Part shown: positions 53,332 through 61,475 of the stretch, piece by piece
Layout: every line of letters starts with the position of its first letter
Position numbering within the stretch: the stretch's first letter is position 1
From: an uncultured Mycoplasmatota bacterium
GTDB lineage: Bacteria; Bacillota_I; Bacilli_A; RF39; UBA660
Direction of reading: 5' to 3'
Length of the DNA stretch: 64,000 nucleotides
Assembly: GCA_900547225.1 (NCBI GenBank)
Contig: URFW01000004.1
Span: forward strand, 72,833 to 136,832
Program-made: the position numbers and the translations under genes
The notes under the pieces: generated by a model
Seen by the model: only the letters and a program-made list of their open reading frames with translations
The model's database searches: none
What the model was told of the DNA's origin: nothing

Positions 53332-53787
53332 ATGATAGATGTTGAAAGTATAAGAAAAGCAGCTTTATATTACATTAATAATGATGTTACGTTAGAAGAT
53401 GCCGCTTTATATGTAGGCATAAAATCAAAAAAAACATTAAACAATTATTTTGCAAGATTATGTGGTTCTAAAGATGAAAAAGATAGATTACTTTATAAAA
53501 AAATAGTATTAAAAAAATATGAAAATGAACAAAAGGGAAAAGTAAAAGGTGGTCAAACAGGTGTTAGAAAGTCAAGTTATACAAGAGATGAAGCATTAAA
53601 AATATATGATTATATAATTAAAAATTGTGCAACATATAGACAAGCTGAAGAAGAATTTCAAATACCTCGTTCAACTATTTATGAAATCGTTCACTCTAAT
53701 TTATTAACCGATGATGAAAAAAAGAAAATAGATTTAGTATCAGAATCTAATGTTCCATCTTTTATTGATAATGGACATATAAAATGA
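53332..53787 (+). CDS. tandem SpoIIID-like DNA-binding protein
   Basis: 151 residues built from two SpoIIID-type helix-turn-helix units. Half 1: RKAALYYINNDVTLEDAALY, GIKSKKTLNNYFARL, KGKVKGGQTG. Half 2: RDEALKIYDYIIKNCATYRQ, AEEEFQIPRSTIYEIVHSNL. Both align with the helix-turn-helix of SpoIIID (KSTVHKDLTERL in B. subtilis), which controls mother-cell genes including sigK; the Gly-Gly motif at the end of half 1 matches the SpoIIID tail. Duplication within one chain is unusual. GGAGG precedes the ATG. It overlaps the next gene by four bases. Confidence 0.75.
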   Translation: MIDVESIRKAALYYINNDVTLEDAALYVGIKSKKTLNNYFARLCGSKDEKDRLLYKKIVLKKYENEQKGKVKGGQTGVRKSSYTRDEALKIYDYIIKNCATYRQAEEEFQIPRSTIYEIVHSNLLTDDEKKKIDLVSESNVPSFIDNGHIK

Positions 53788-54524
53788 AATTAAAAAAAAT
53801 AATTGAAATAAAATATAAAGATAATATAATAAACGTTGATTTAGATAATGCTACTATAATAGATGGTTATATTCCTATTTTATATACAAATAAAATAGGT
53901 GAAGATAGATATATTGTTATAACATCAGTTATAAAAGAAGATGGTACGGTTTTGGTTCCTTTTAGAAAAAGTATTGCAACAAAAGATGAAGTAGATAATT
54001 ATTTGTTTGATAATGATATATCGGTATATAAAAATAATAAAGCAATATATAAAGTTTCTGATGATTTATTTTATGTAATTGATTTGGAAAAAACAGAGTT
54101 TACAAAGAAAAATGATAAGATAATTCCGGTTAATCCTTTACTTAAAATGGTATGTTATTATGGTATAGATGATGAGAAAATAATAGTATATAAAAAAGAT
54201 TGCGCTTATTTATATGATATTGTAAATAATAATAAAATTAGTCCTAATTATGACTTTATAAAACCTTATGAAGGCTATGATGGTGGGCATTTAACATATT
54301 ATGTATTAAATCATAATAAATATTCAAAACCACTTATTATATCTATGAGTATGACAGAGGATGGTGGTATATATAATCAGGCAATATTAAATCATGAACT
54401 AACCGTTATTCTTCCAATTAATATATTGGGTGATAAAGAAAAAATAATTAATTATTGTGATAGTTGTTATGATGATTATATTGAAAGTGAAGAACTTTCT
54501 GGTGAAAGAGTGATATTTCAATGA
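53784..54524 (+). CDS. hypothetical protein of 246 residues
   Basis: No signal or membrane segment. Repeated short beta-strand pairs (IVITSVIKEDGTVLVPFRKS, FYVIDLEKTEFTKKNDKIIP) suggest a WG-like or other beta-repeat fold. It overlaps the SpoIIID-like gene by four bases and hemW by four, so all three are translationally coupled. I cannot assign a function. Confidence 0.6.
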   Translation: MKLKKIIEIKYKDNIINVDLDNATIIDGYIPILYTNKIGEDRYIVITSVIKEDGTVLVPFRKSIATKDEVDNYLFDNDISVYKNNKAIYKVSDDLFYVIDLEKTEFTKKNDKIIPVNPLLKMVCYYGIDDEKIIVYKKDCAYLYDIVNNNKISPNYDFIKPYEGYDGGHLTYYVLNHNKYSKPLIISMSMTEDGGIYNQAILNHELTVILPINILGDKEKIINYCDSCYDDYIESEELSGERVIFQ

Positions 54525-55618
54525 TAAAAAGTTGTTACATACACATTCCTTTTTGCAAAAAAATATGCTCATACTGTGATTTTTGTAAGAATTATTATAA
54601 TGAACTAGTGGTAGATGGTTATCTTGATAATTTAAAAAAAGAAATAAGTAAAAATTATAAAAACGAAGTATTAGATACATTGTATATAGGTGGTGGAACA
54701 CCTAGTTCGTTATCTTCTAAAAATTTAAATAAGTTAATTTATATTCTTAAAACATTTAAATTAAACCATGATTATGAATATACGTTTGAGTGTAATTATG
54801 AAGATATAAATGAAAAAATGCTTCTCGCTTTAAAAAGTGGTGGTGTAAATAGAATAAGTATAGGTATTCAAACTTTTAATGAAAAGTATTCTAAAGTATT
54901 AAATAGGGACATTAATAAAAAGAAAATGATAGAAAATATAAACCTAGCAAAAAGATATTTTTCCAATATAAATATTGATTTAATGTATGCACTTCCTGGT
55001 GAAAGTATAAATGATTTAAAAAGTGATTTAGAAATAATAAAAATGCTAGATGTTCCGCATATTAGTACGTATGCACTTATAATAGAAGAACACACTAACA
55101 TTAAGTTACAAAACATTAAAGAAACTTGTGATGACATTCAAAATAAAATGTATTATCTAATATTAGATTACTTAAAAAATAATGGATATAATCATTATGA
55201 ATTAAGTAATTTTGCAAAAGAAAAGTATGAATCAAGACATAATTTAACTTACTGGAATAATGATAATTACTATGGATTTGGAGCGGGAGCCTCTGGGTTT
55301 GTTAATAATATTAGGTATGATAATACTAAAAGCGTATTTAAATATAATGCTGGTATAACCAGAGTTTACGAAGAAAAATTAAGTATAAATGAACTAATGA
55401 AAGATGAAGTTATGCTTTCGTTAAGGAAAATAAGTGGTATTAATAAAGATATCTTTTACAAAAAATATGATGTTTTATTAGAAGATGCATTTGATTATAA
55501 AGATTTAGTTAGAAATAATTTTCTTACCGAGACAGGTAAATACGTATATATAAAAGAAGATAAGCTGTTTGTTTCAAATGAGATAATTATAATGATGCTT
55601 GATGCTTTTAAGTATTGA
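54521..55618 (+). CDS. hemW: HemW-type radical SAM protein
   Basis: 365 residues: CYIHIPFCKKICSYCDFC with the CxxxCxxC cluster (Cys12, 16, 19), DTLYIGGGTPSSL, RISIGIQTFNEKYSKVLNR, IDLMYALPGE and NLTYWNNDNYYGFGAGASGF. HemW lacks coproporphyrinogen oxidase activity in bacteria and acts as a heme chaperone; such proteins are often misnamed hemN. Residue pattern of the HNxxYW motif (HNLTYW) fits HemW. Confidence 0.95.
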   Translation: MIKSCYIHIPFCKKICSYCDFCKNYYNELVVDGYLDNLKKEISKNYKNEVLDTLYIGGGTPSSLSSKNLNKLIYILKTFKLNHDYEYTFECNYEDINEKMLLALKSGGVNRISIGIQTFNEKYSKVLNRDINKKKMIENINLAKRYFSNINIDLMYALPGESINDLKSDLEIIKMLDVPHISTYALIIEEHTNIKLQNIKETCDDIQNKMYYLILDYLKNNGYNHYELSNFAKEKYESRHNLTYWNNDNYYGFGAGASGFVNNIRYDNTKSVFKYNAGITRVYEEKLSINELMKDEVMLSLRKISGINKDIFYKKYDVLLEDAFDYKDLVRNNFLTETGKYVYIKEDKLFVSNEIIIMMLDAFKY

Positions 55619-55666
55619 ATAATTGTTCTAATTAATGTATAATACTTATATATTACGGAGGTATAT

Positions 55667-56119
55667 ATGGAACCTAATACTGAAAAAAAAGAAACGTTAA
55701 ACGAAGATGCTTTAGAAGAATTAAATGAAATGGAGGATGTTTCAGATAGTGGTGATCAAAAAAATAATCAAGCTATTGATGGTATTACGTCAGATAATAA
55801 TGATATGATTCCAATATTAGATGAAACTCCATCGTTAGAAAATATTAATGAAAAAGATAAAGTTTCAGAGACAAAAGATAGCGAAGAAAATTCTGATCAA
55901 ACTGATGATAAAGTTAAAGAAAGTAATAATTTATCACAGCAACAAGAAGATAAAAATGAAACGTCTAATTTAACTCCTGATAATGAAGAAAATGTTAAGC
56001 CTAAGAGTAATAGCAAAATATTAATAATTGTAGTTTTATCATTATTATTAATTTTGGATTTAGCAGCTTTAATAATATATCTAATTGGAATAGACAAAGT
56101 AATAAGCTTTATAAAATAA
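55667..56119 (+). CDS. acidic tail-anchored protein of unknown function
   Basis: 150 residues: about 115 acidic, Asp/Glu/Asn/Ser-rich and probably disordered, then Lys-rich KPKSNSKIL and one C-terminal membrane helix (about 122-143). No N-terminal signal. GGAGG precedes the ATG. Lies between hemW and a BspA-like gene; no family recognised. Confidence 0.6.
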   Translation: MEPNTEKKETLNEDALEELNEMEDVSDSGDQKNNQAIDGITSDNNDMIPILDETPSLENINEKDKVSETKDSEENSDQTDDKVKESNNLSQQQEDKNETSNLTPDNEENVKPKSNSKILIIVVLSLLLILDLAALIIYLIGIDKVISFIK

Positions 56120-56123
56120 TATG

Positions 56124-56147
56124 CAGCCTAAATAAGGCTGTTTTTTT
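56124..56147 (+). terminator. terminator before the second BspA-like gene
   Basis: CAGCCT / AGGCTG with a five-base loop and seven Ts. Confidence 0.85.
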
Positions 56148-56166
56148 ATAAACAAATCTATTCCTA

Positions 56167-56195
56167 TTGACACCCGATGTGGGGTATATGATATT
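56167..56195 (+). promoter_or_regulatory. promoter of the second BspA-like gene
   Basis: TTGACA at 56167-56172, 17 bases, GATATT (within TATATGATATTATAA). A 100-base leader with AATAGGAAGATAAG-type sequence follows before the ATG at 56297; it is unrelated to the 77-bp leader of the first copy. Confidence 0.5.
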
Positions 56196-56296
56196 ATAAA
56201 CAATAGGAAGATAAGTTAATCTTGCAAGGTTATAAAGAATTAAAAAGCGTATGATAAACTAAATATGAGAGCATAACTAAAATGAGGTAGATAAGT

Positions 56297-58714
56297 ATGA
56301 AATATAGAAAGATAAAAGTGGGAAAACAATATAAAAACAGAACCAATTTAATGCTGTTTTTACTTTTTACATGTTTTACATTATGTTTATCAGTAGGTTA
56401 TGCAGCGTTAAATAGAGAGTTAAAAATAAGTGGAGAAGCAACATTTAGAGTAGATGCAGATATAAGAATAACAAGCGTATCATTATATGAAACAGAAAAC
56501 GTAGGATTAGAAAATTATAATAGTAATTATAGTAAAAACACGATTAAATTAGGAGTAGATTTAAAGCAAGTTAATTCTACGGTATCATATAAAGTTGTAG
56601 TGGTAAATAAGGGAAATGTAGCAATGTGGATAAATTCCATATCTCAAGAAATAAATAATAATGATAATATGGAATACGTAATAAATGGTATAGGAATAAA
56701 AGAATTAATAGAGCCTGCTACAACAAAAGAATTTATTGTAAAGATAAAATATAAAAATAGCATAACGACTCTTCCTAGCAATACCAATTTAGATACAGTG
56801 CTTAAGTTTGACTTTAAGAAGCCAGAATCAGTATTAATGACAGGAAATAGTGGATCTGGAACAAGCACCTTTTATAACGGAACAATAGCAAAAAATAAGG
56901 TTGAAAGTATAACCTTTTTACCAACACTAGATCCAGTAGAAAATGCGATAGGGTATTGGGATGCTTCTGCAAACAAAGATAGCACTGTAATAGCATCATA
57001 TAAAGACTCTGATAATAACGGGTTATACGAATTATATATTGGTGGGGTAGGAGAAGTATACGCACCATCATGGTCAGCATATTTATTTCAAAATTTTTCG
57101 TCGTTAGTTAGCTTTGATTCTATGAATTATTTTAATACTTCAAACGTAACGAACATGAGCTATATGTTTCAAAATTGTAGTGTGCTATCTTCAATTGATG
57201 TATCCGGATTTGACACATCAAACGTAACAAGCATTGCTTTTATGTTCTCTGCGTGTAAAGCACTAACAAACATTGATGTTGCAGACTTTAATACGAAAAA
57301 TTTAAAAAGTACTCTAGCTGCTTTTAATGTTTGTTCTAAACTAACGGAATTAGATTTATCGAAATGGAATACTTCTAAAATCACTAGCATAAGAGAAATG
57401 TTTAATGGATGTAGTTCTCTTCAAACATTAGATGTAAGTACTTGGAACGTTTCAAATGTAAGTGAAATGAATTATTTATTCTCAAGTTGCTCATCACTAA
57501 CTAATCTTGATATATCAAATTGGGACACATCAAACGTAACTAGTATGCAAAGAATGTTCATGGGATGTGCTAAATTGGTTTCATTAGATTTATCGAAATG
57601 GAATACAAGTAAAAACAGGAGTTTAAGTGAAACCTTTGAAAATTGTAAGAGTTTGATAAAGCTAGATATAGGTAATTTTGATACTTCAATGGTTACGGAT
57701 ATGGGTTCTACATTTCAAGGTTGTTCTTCTCTTACTTCTTTGGCCGTTTCGAACTTTGATACTTCAAAAGTTACTAATTTTACTGGCAGTAATCACGACT
57801 GGGATGGGATTTTTGCGAGCTGTACGTCTTTAACATCACTTGATTTATCAAAATGGAATACCTCTAATGCTGTTTACATGGCAAATATGTTTTATAATTG
57901 TAAATCACTAACAGAGCTTGATTTATCAAATTTTAATACGTCTAAAGTAACTGATATGTATAACATGTTTAGAAGATGTTCGTCGCTTACGATGCTAAAT
58001 ATTATAAATTTTGATACTTCTAAAGTGACAAATATGTCGAATATGTTTAATGAGTGCAACTTACTTTCATCTATAGACGTATCAAAGTTTAATACTTCCA
58101 ACGTTAAGACCATGTCTGGTATGTTTTATAAATGTTTTTTGCTTACCAGTCTTGACGTATCAAACTTTGATACATCAAACGTAACTAACATGTATCAAAT
58201 GTTTAGACAATGTACGTCTTTGACTAATCTTGACGTATCAAAGTTTAATACATCTAATGTAACTAATATGGGTTCTATGTTTGAGCATTGTTCAAAATTA
58301 ACAAAATTAAGTGTTGAAAATTTTGATACTTCTAAAGTTACAAATTTTAGAGGTGATAATCCTGACTGGGATGGAATGTTTTCATATTGTAGTTCGTTAA
58401 CGTCACTTGATTTAAGCGGTTGGGATGTTGCAAGTGCCACTGATTTTAGAAGTATGTTTTTAAATTGTACATCGCTTAAAGATATAAATGTATTAGGATG
58501 GCAAATAACTAGTGCCAAATATATATCAAGGGTATTTTATGGATGCACATCATTAACGACTTTAGATTTATCTACGTTTGATTTTAGTAATTCACCTTAT
58601 TATAATCAGATGTTGCAAAGTGTAAAAGCAACCGTGTATGTAAAAGATCAAGCATCAAAAGACTTTATAAATAAAGTTAATTCTGGTATTAATTGCGTTA
58701 TAAAAGAAGCATAA
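56297..58714 (+). CDS. BspA-like surface protein 2, DUF285 repeats
   Basis: 805 residues with the same plan as the protein at 20260: membrane/signal segment (about 17-37) followed by GYAALNRELKISGEATF, a TasA/CalY-like beta domain, the shared linker (FYNGTIAKNKVESITF, YWDASANKDSTVIASY, YELYIGGVGEVYAPS), and about eighteen LDVSNFDTSNVTNMYQMF-type repeats; two repeats carry an inserted loop NFTGSNHDWDG / NFRGDNPDWDG. No sortase or membrane anchor at the C-terminus. Likely cell-surface adhesion or ligand-binding protein. GAGGT precedes the ATG. Confidence 0.87.
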   Translation: MKYRKIKVGKQYKNRTNLMLFLLFTCFTLCLSVGYAALNRELKISGEATFRVDADIRITSVSLYETENVGLENYNSNYSKNTIKLGVDLKQVNSTVSYKVVVVNKGNVAMWINSISQEINNNDNMEYVINGIGIKELIEPATTKEFIVKIKYKNSITTLPSNTNLDTVLKFDFKKPESVLMTGNSGSGTSTFYNGTIAKNKVESITFLPTLDPVENAIGYWDASANKDSTVIASYKDSDNNGLYELYIGGVGEVYAPSWSAYLFQNFSSLVSFDSMNYFNTSNVTNMSYMFQNCSVLSSIDVSGFDTSNVTSIAFMFSACKALTNIDVADFNTKNLKSTLAAFNVCSKLTELDLSKWNTSKITSIREMFNGCSSLQTLDVSTWNVSNVSEMNYLFSSCSSLTNLDISNWDTSNVTSMQRMFMGCAKLVSLDLSKWNTSKNRSLSETFENCKSLIKLDIGNFDTSMVTDMGSTFQGCSSLTSLAVSNFDTSKVTNFTGSNHDWDGIFASCTSLTSLDLSKWNTSNAVYMANMFYNCKSLTELDLSNFNTSKVTDMYNMFRRCSSLTMLNIINFDTSKVTNMSNMFNECNLLSSIDVSKFNTSNVKTMSGMFYKCFLLTSLDVSNFDTSNVTNMYQMFRQCTSLTNLDVSKFNTSNVTNMGSMFEHCSKLTKLSVENFDTSKVTNFRGDNPDWDGMFSYCSSLTSLDLSGWDVASATDFRSMFLNCTSLKDINVLGWQITSAKYISRVFYGCTSLTTLDLSTFDFSNSPYYNQMLQSVKATVYVKDQASKDFINKVNSGINCVIKEA
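57110..58600 (+). repeat. tandem coding repeats of the second DUF285 array
   Basis: About eighteen imperfect 26-codon units with the FDTSNVTxMxxMFxxCxSLT pattern, two extended by a DWDG loop. Confidence 0.8.
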
Positions 58715-58748
58715 AAAGATAGTAAAGGATGATATTGCTATCTTTTTT
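58713..58748 (+). terminator. terminator of the second BspA-like gene
   Basis: AAAAAGATAG / CTATCTTTTT, ten pairs. Confidence 0.8.
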
Positions 58749-58752
58749 GTTC

Positions 58753-58782
58753 TTGACACTTAATTATATAGAATGATATCAT
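58753..58782 (+). promoter_or_regulatory. promoter of the dTMP-kinase-like gene
   Basis: TTGACA, 18-base spacer, TATCAT. Confidence 0.75.
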
Positions 58783-58811
58783 AGGCATTAGAAAGATAGT
58801 AGGAGGCTTTT

Positions 58812-59477
58812 ATGAAAGGAAGATTAATCGTAATAGAAGGAGCTTGCGATGGAATAGGAAAAACAACTCAGTATAATTTATTGAAGGAATATTTAGAGAA
58901 AAATGGATATAGTGTATGTAGTCATCATTTTCCAACGTATGATTCAAAACAAGGAAAATTAACGGAGTATTATTTAAATGGAGACTTTGGAAATCCAAGC
59001 GATTTATCACCATACTTAGTAAATAGTATATATGCAGTAGATAGATCAATTACTTGGAATGACAAGTTAAAAACTGCTTATGATAAAGGAGATATTATTT
59101 TGCTTGATAGATATACAACGTCTAGCTTAATTTATCAATCATCATTAATGGATGACTATTATGAAAAAAAAGATTTCATAGATTATGTTATGGATTATGA
59201 ATATAATAAGCTTGGTATAAAAAAGCCTGATAAAGTAATATTTTTAACTGCAGACTTTAATTTGGTAACTGATATGAGAAATAAAAGAAAGAGTAATGAT
59301 GGGGTTAAAAAAGACGTTTATGAGCGTGATATAAAGTTAATGAAAAAAGTGTATGATAATTCAATGTTTGTTGCAGGGTATCTTGATTTTGATGTTGTAA
59401 AATGTGATTTAAATGGAAACTTAAGAAGCATAGATGATATACAAGATGAGATAAGAAAGATTATAGATAATTTGTAA
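58812..59477 (+). CDS. tmk: thymidylate kinase-like protein
   Basis: 221 residues with P-loop IEGACDGIGKTTQ, the DRY-like LLDRYTTSSLIYQ, and SIYAVDRSITW. The P-loop has one residue more than the common EGxDGxGKT and the first Gly position reads Ala. The family phosphorylates dTMP; the variant loop leaves room for another deoxynucleotide or deoxynucleoside substrate. The lid region is KRKSNDGVKKDVYERD. GGAGG precedes the ATG. Stand-alone with its own promoter and terminator. Confidence 0.8.
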   Translation: MKGRLIVIEGACDGIGKTTQYNLLKEYLEKNGYSVCSHHFPTYDSKQGKLTEYYLNGDFGNPSDLSPYLVNSIYAVDRSITWNDKLKTAYDKGDIILLDRYTTSSLIYQSSLMDDYYEKKDFIDYVMDYEYNKLGIKKPDKVIFLTADFNLVTDMRNKRKSNDGVKKDVYERDIKLMKKVYDNSMFVAGYLDFDVVKCDLNGNLRSIDDIQDEIRKIIDNL

Positions 59478-59483
59478 ATATAT

Positions 59484-59509
59484 GTAAGTTAAAATTGACT
59501 TATCTTTTT
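59484..59509 (+). terminator. terminator after the kinase gene
   Basis: TAAGTTA / TGACTTA, seven pairs with one G-U, then Ts. Confidence 0.6.
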
Positions 59510-59549
59510 ATTTATATTAAAATTATATTTAGAATAACGAGGTGTTTAT

Positions 59550-60629
59550 ATGAAGAGATTTTTAAATATTTTTTTAGTACTAGCGTTAACAAATTTCATT
59601 GGCATTATAAGCGTTAAAGCCATAAGCATTAGTGCTACTGCTGATGGAAAAAGCAAAAATATCATTGTTGATGTAACTGATGCAAATGGATATGTTCTTA
59701 CATATGATAAGAATTACCAAATAACATGCAATACACCAGCTCAAAATTCTAATGATCCATACGGTAAAAAAATAACAACAAATGGTAAAATAACTTTTAA
59801 TTTTAAGTATAGTACAAAAGAAAATAAACGTTTTACATTTGGACTTAAAAAACCTGGGGATTCAGAATCAACCGTGCATGCAGACGTTGAAATAAATAAA
59901 GCACCAGCAAAAGAGAAACCACAAGAAACAACGCAGGCTCAAACAACGACAGCACCTGCAAAATCGAATAATGCTAATTTGAAAAGCTTAAGTGTTATTG
60001 GAGATGATAATAATGAAGTTTTAATAACACCTTCTTTTGATCCTAACGTTTATGAATATTCCGCTGATGTTTTAGGAACCGTTAAAACGGTTCAAATAAA
60101 CGCAACGTTAGAGGATGCTAAGGCTAATGTTATCATTAGCAACAATGCTAATGAGGAGTTAAAGGCTGGAGAGAATAATAAAATAACTATTACGGTAACT
60201 GCAGAAGATGGTACAAAAAAAGCTTACACATTAAATGTAAAGAGGGAGGCTTTAACGTCAGATGCGACCTTAAAAGAACTAACAATAGATGAGGTTAGTG
60301 ACTTTAAATTTAAGGAAAATAAATATAAGTATACCATAAAGGTTGACAAAAAAGTTAAAACATTAACGTTATACTACGTTTTGTCAGATGAAAATTCAAC
60401 CGTTGAAGTAGAGGGTAATGAAAAACTAAAAGATGGCTCTAAAGTTAGAATAATAGTAACTGCAGAAGATGGTACAAAAAAAGAGTATGTTTTAACGGTA
60501 TCTAAAAATGATAAAAAAAGTAGTAATACATCAAAAATAAACGCAGAAAAAAATCCACTTATAATTATGGGATTAACCATGATTGCGTTTGGACTTGTAG
60601 GTGGAATTATATATACAATAAGAAAATAA
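59550..60629 (+). CDS. surface protein with two cadherin-like beta-sandwich domains
   Basis: 359 residues. Signal peptide (about 1-24, cleavage near VKA), an N-terminal beta domain (25-120), a Thr/Gln/Ala/Pro-rich linker, then two cadherin-like (PF12733-type) domains. The first starts NANLKSLSVIGDDNNEVLIT and ends ITVTAEDGTKKAYTLNVKRE; the second starts ATLKELTIDEVSDFKFKENK and ends IVTAEDGTKKEYVLTVSK. A C-terminal membrane helix (about 335-356) ends in IRK, so the protein is membrane-tethered, not sortase-anchored. These domains occur in adhesins and carbohydrate-active surface proteins. GAGGTG is the ribosome site. Confidence 0.85.
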   Translation: MKRFLNIFLVLALTNFIGIISVKAISISATADGKSKNIIVDVTDANGYVLTYDKNYQITCNTPAQNSNDPYGKKITTNGKITFNFKYSTKENKRFTFGLKKPGDSESTVHADVEINKAPAKEKPQETTQAQTTTAPAKSNNANLKSLSVIGDDNNEVLITPSFDPNVYEYSADVLGTVKTVQINATLEDAKANVIISNNANEELKAGENNKITITVTAEDGTKKAYTLNVKREALTSDATLKELTIDEVSDFKFKENKYKYTIKVDKKVKTLTLYYVLSDENSTVEVEGNEKLKDGSKVRIIVTAEDGTKKEYVLTVSKNDKKSSNTSKINAEKNPLIIMGLTMIAFGLVGGIIYTIRK

Positions 60630-60655
60630 ATACCAATTAATCTTGGTATTTTTTG
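60628..60655. terminator. bidirectional terminator between the cadherin-like gene and sigK
   Basis: AAATACCAA / TTGGTATTT, nine pairs, six-base loop, T/A runs both sides. Confidence 0.85.
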
Positions 60656-61338
60656 TTTCTTATAAATTCTCTTAATATTTTTGTTAAGGCTCTTTTTTCT
60701 ATCCTTGAAACGTAGCTCCTTGATATTTTAAACTCCTTTGCAATTTCTTTTTGAGTTTGTTCTTTCGTGTTAAATAAACCATATCTTTTTATTACTATTT
60801 CTTTTTCTCTACTTGTTAATATATTTATGTATTTATATAATAATTTAATATTATCTTGAAGATCTATGTCATTTACATAATCTGGATTAGGTGTTTTTAA
60901 AATATCTATAAATGATATTTCATTGCCATCTTTGTCAAATCCAACTGATTCATTTATACTTATGTTTTTTTGATTTTTCTTATCACTTCTAAAATACATT
61001 AGTATTTCGTTTTCTATACATCTTGCGGCATATGTTGTAAGTCTTGTGCCATTTTTATTTGAGAATGTATCAATTCCTTTTATTAAACCGATGGTTCCAA
61101 TGCTAATTAAATCATCTAAATCATTTTTTCCATTATCATATTTTTTTACAATGTGTGCAACTAATCTTAAGTTATGTTCAATTAGTTTATTTCTGGCATC
61201 TTTATTTCCAGATAACATCAGTTTTATTTGATTATTTTCTTCATCTTTACTTAGTGGATCAGGAAACGTCTTTGTTCCATAACTTCCCATACCAATAATT
61301 ATTCCCTTTATTATTTCTGTTATAATACTTAAAAACAA
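60637..61338 (-). CDS. sigK: RNA polymerase sporulation sigma factor SigK
   Basis: About 233 residues. A hydrophobic pro-sequence (MFLSIITEIIKGIIIGMG) is followed by YGTKTFPDPLSKDEE, region 2 (NKLIEHNLRLVAHIVKKYDN, LISIGTIGLIKGID, TTYAARCIENEILMYFR) and region 4 (LTSREKEIVIKRYGLF, TQKEIAKEFKISRSYVSRIE). AHIVKKY and CIENEILMYFR fit SigK better than SigE. It drives late mother-cell transcription. The start is TTG 61338 after AGGAGTGAT on the minus strand; the upstream ATG at 61380 has no ribosome site. The gene is uninterrupted, so no skin-type element is present. Confidence 0.92.
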   Translation of the reverse strand: MFLSIITEIIKGIIIGMGSYGTKTFPDPLSKDEENNQIKLMLSGNKDARNKLIEHNLRLVAHIVKKYDNGKNDLDDLISIGTIGLIKGIDTFSNKNGTRLTTYAARCIENEILMYFRSDKKNQKNISINESVGFDKDGNEISFIDILKTPNPDYVNDIDLQDNIKLLYKYINILTSREKEIVIKRYGLFNTKEQTQKEIAKEFKISRSYVSRIEKRALTKILREFIRNKKYQD

Positions 61339-61475
61339 ATTTATCACTCCTAACAAATTATATGAAAAAATAATATTCATTTATGTTATAATAAAAAGGA
61401 TAAAGAGACATATAAGTATGATATATGAGAAAAAACGTGATGAATTTTCTTTAATAAAATAATAGGAGGAGTTTT

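Noticed and set aside
56814..58518. Minus-strand frames opposite the second BspA-like gene
   Set aside because: Same repeat-shadow effect; composition mirrors the repeat array.
60637..61338. Sigma factor considered as SigF, SigG or SigE
   Set aside because: The hydrophobic pro-sequence excludes SigF/SigG, and AHIVKKY plus CIENEILMYFR fit SigK better than the SigE present at 41153.
61427..61470. Very short ORF (about 14 residues) before prsW
   Set aside because: No ribosome site and no conserved feature; likely chance.
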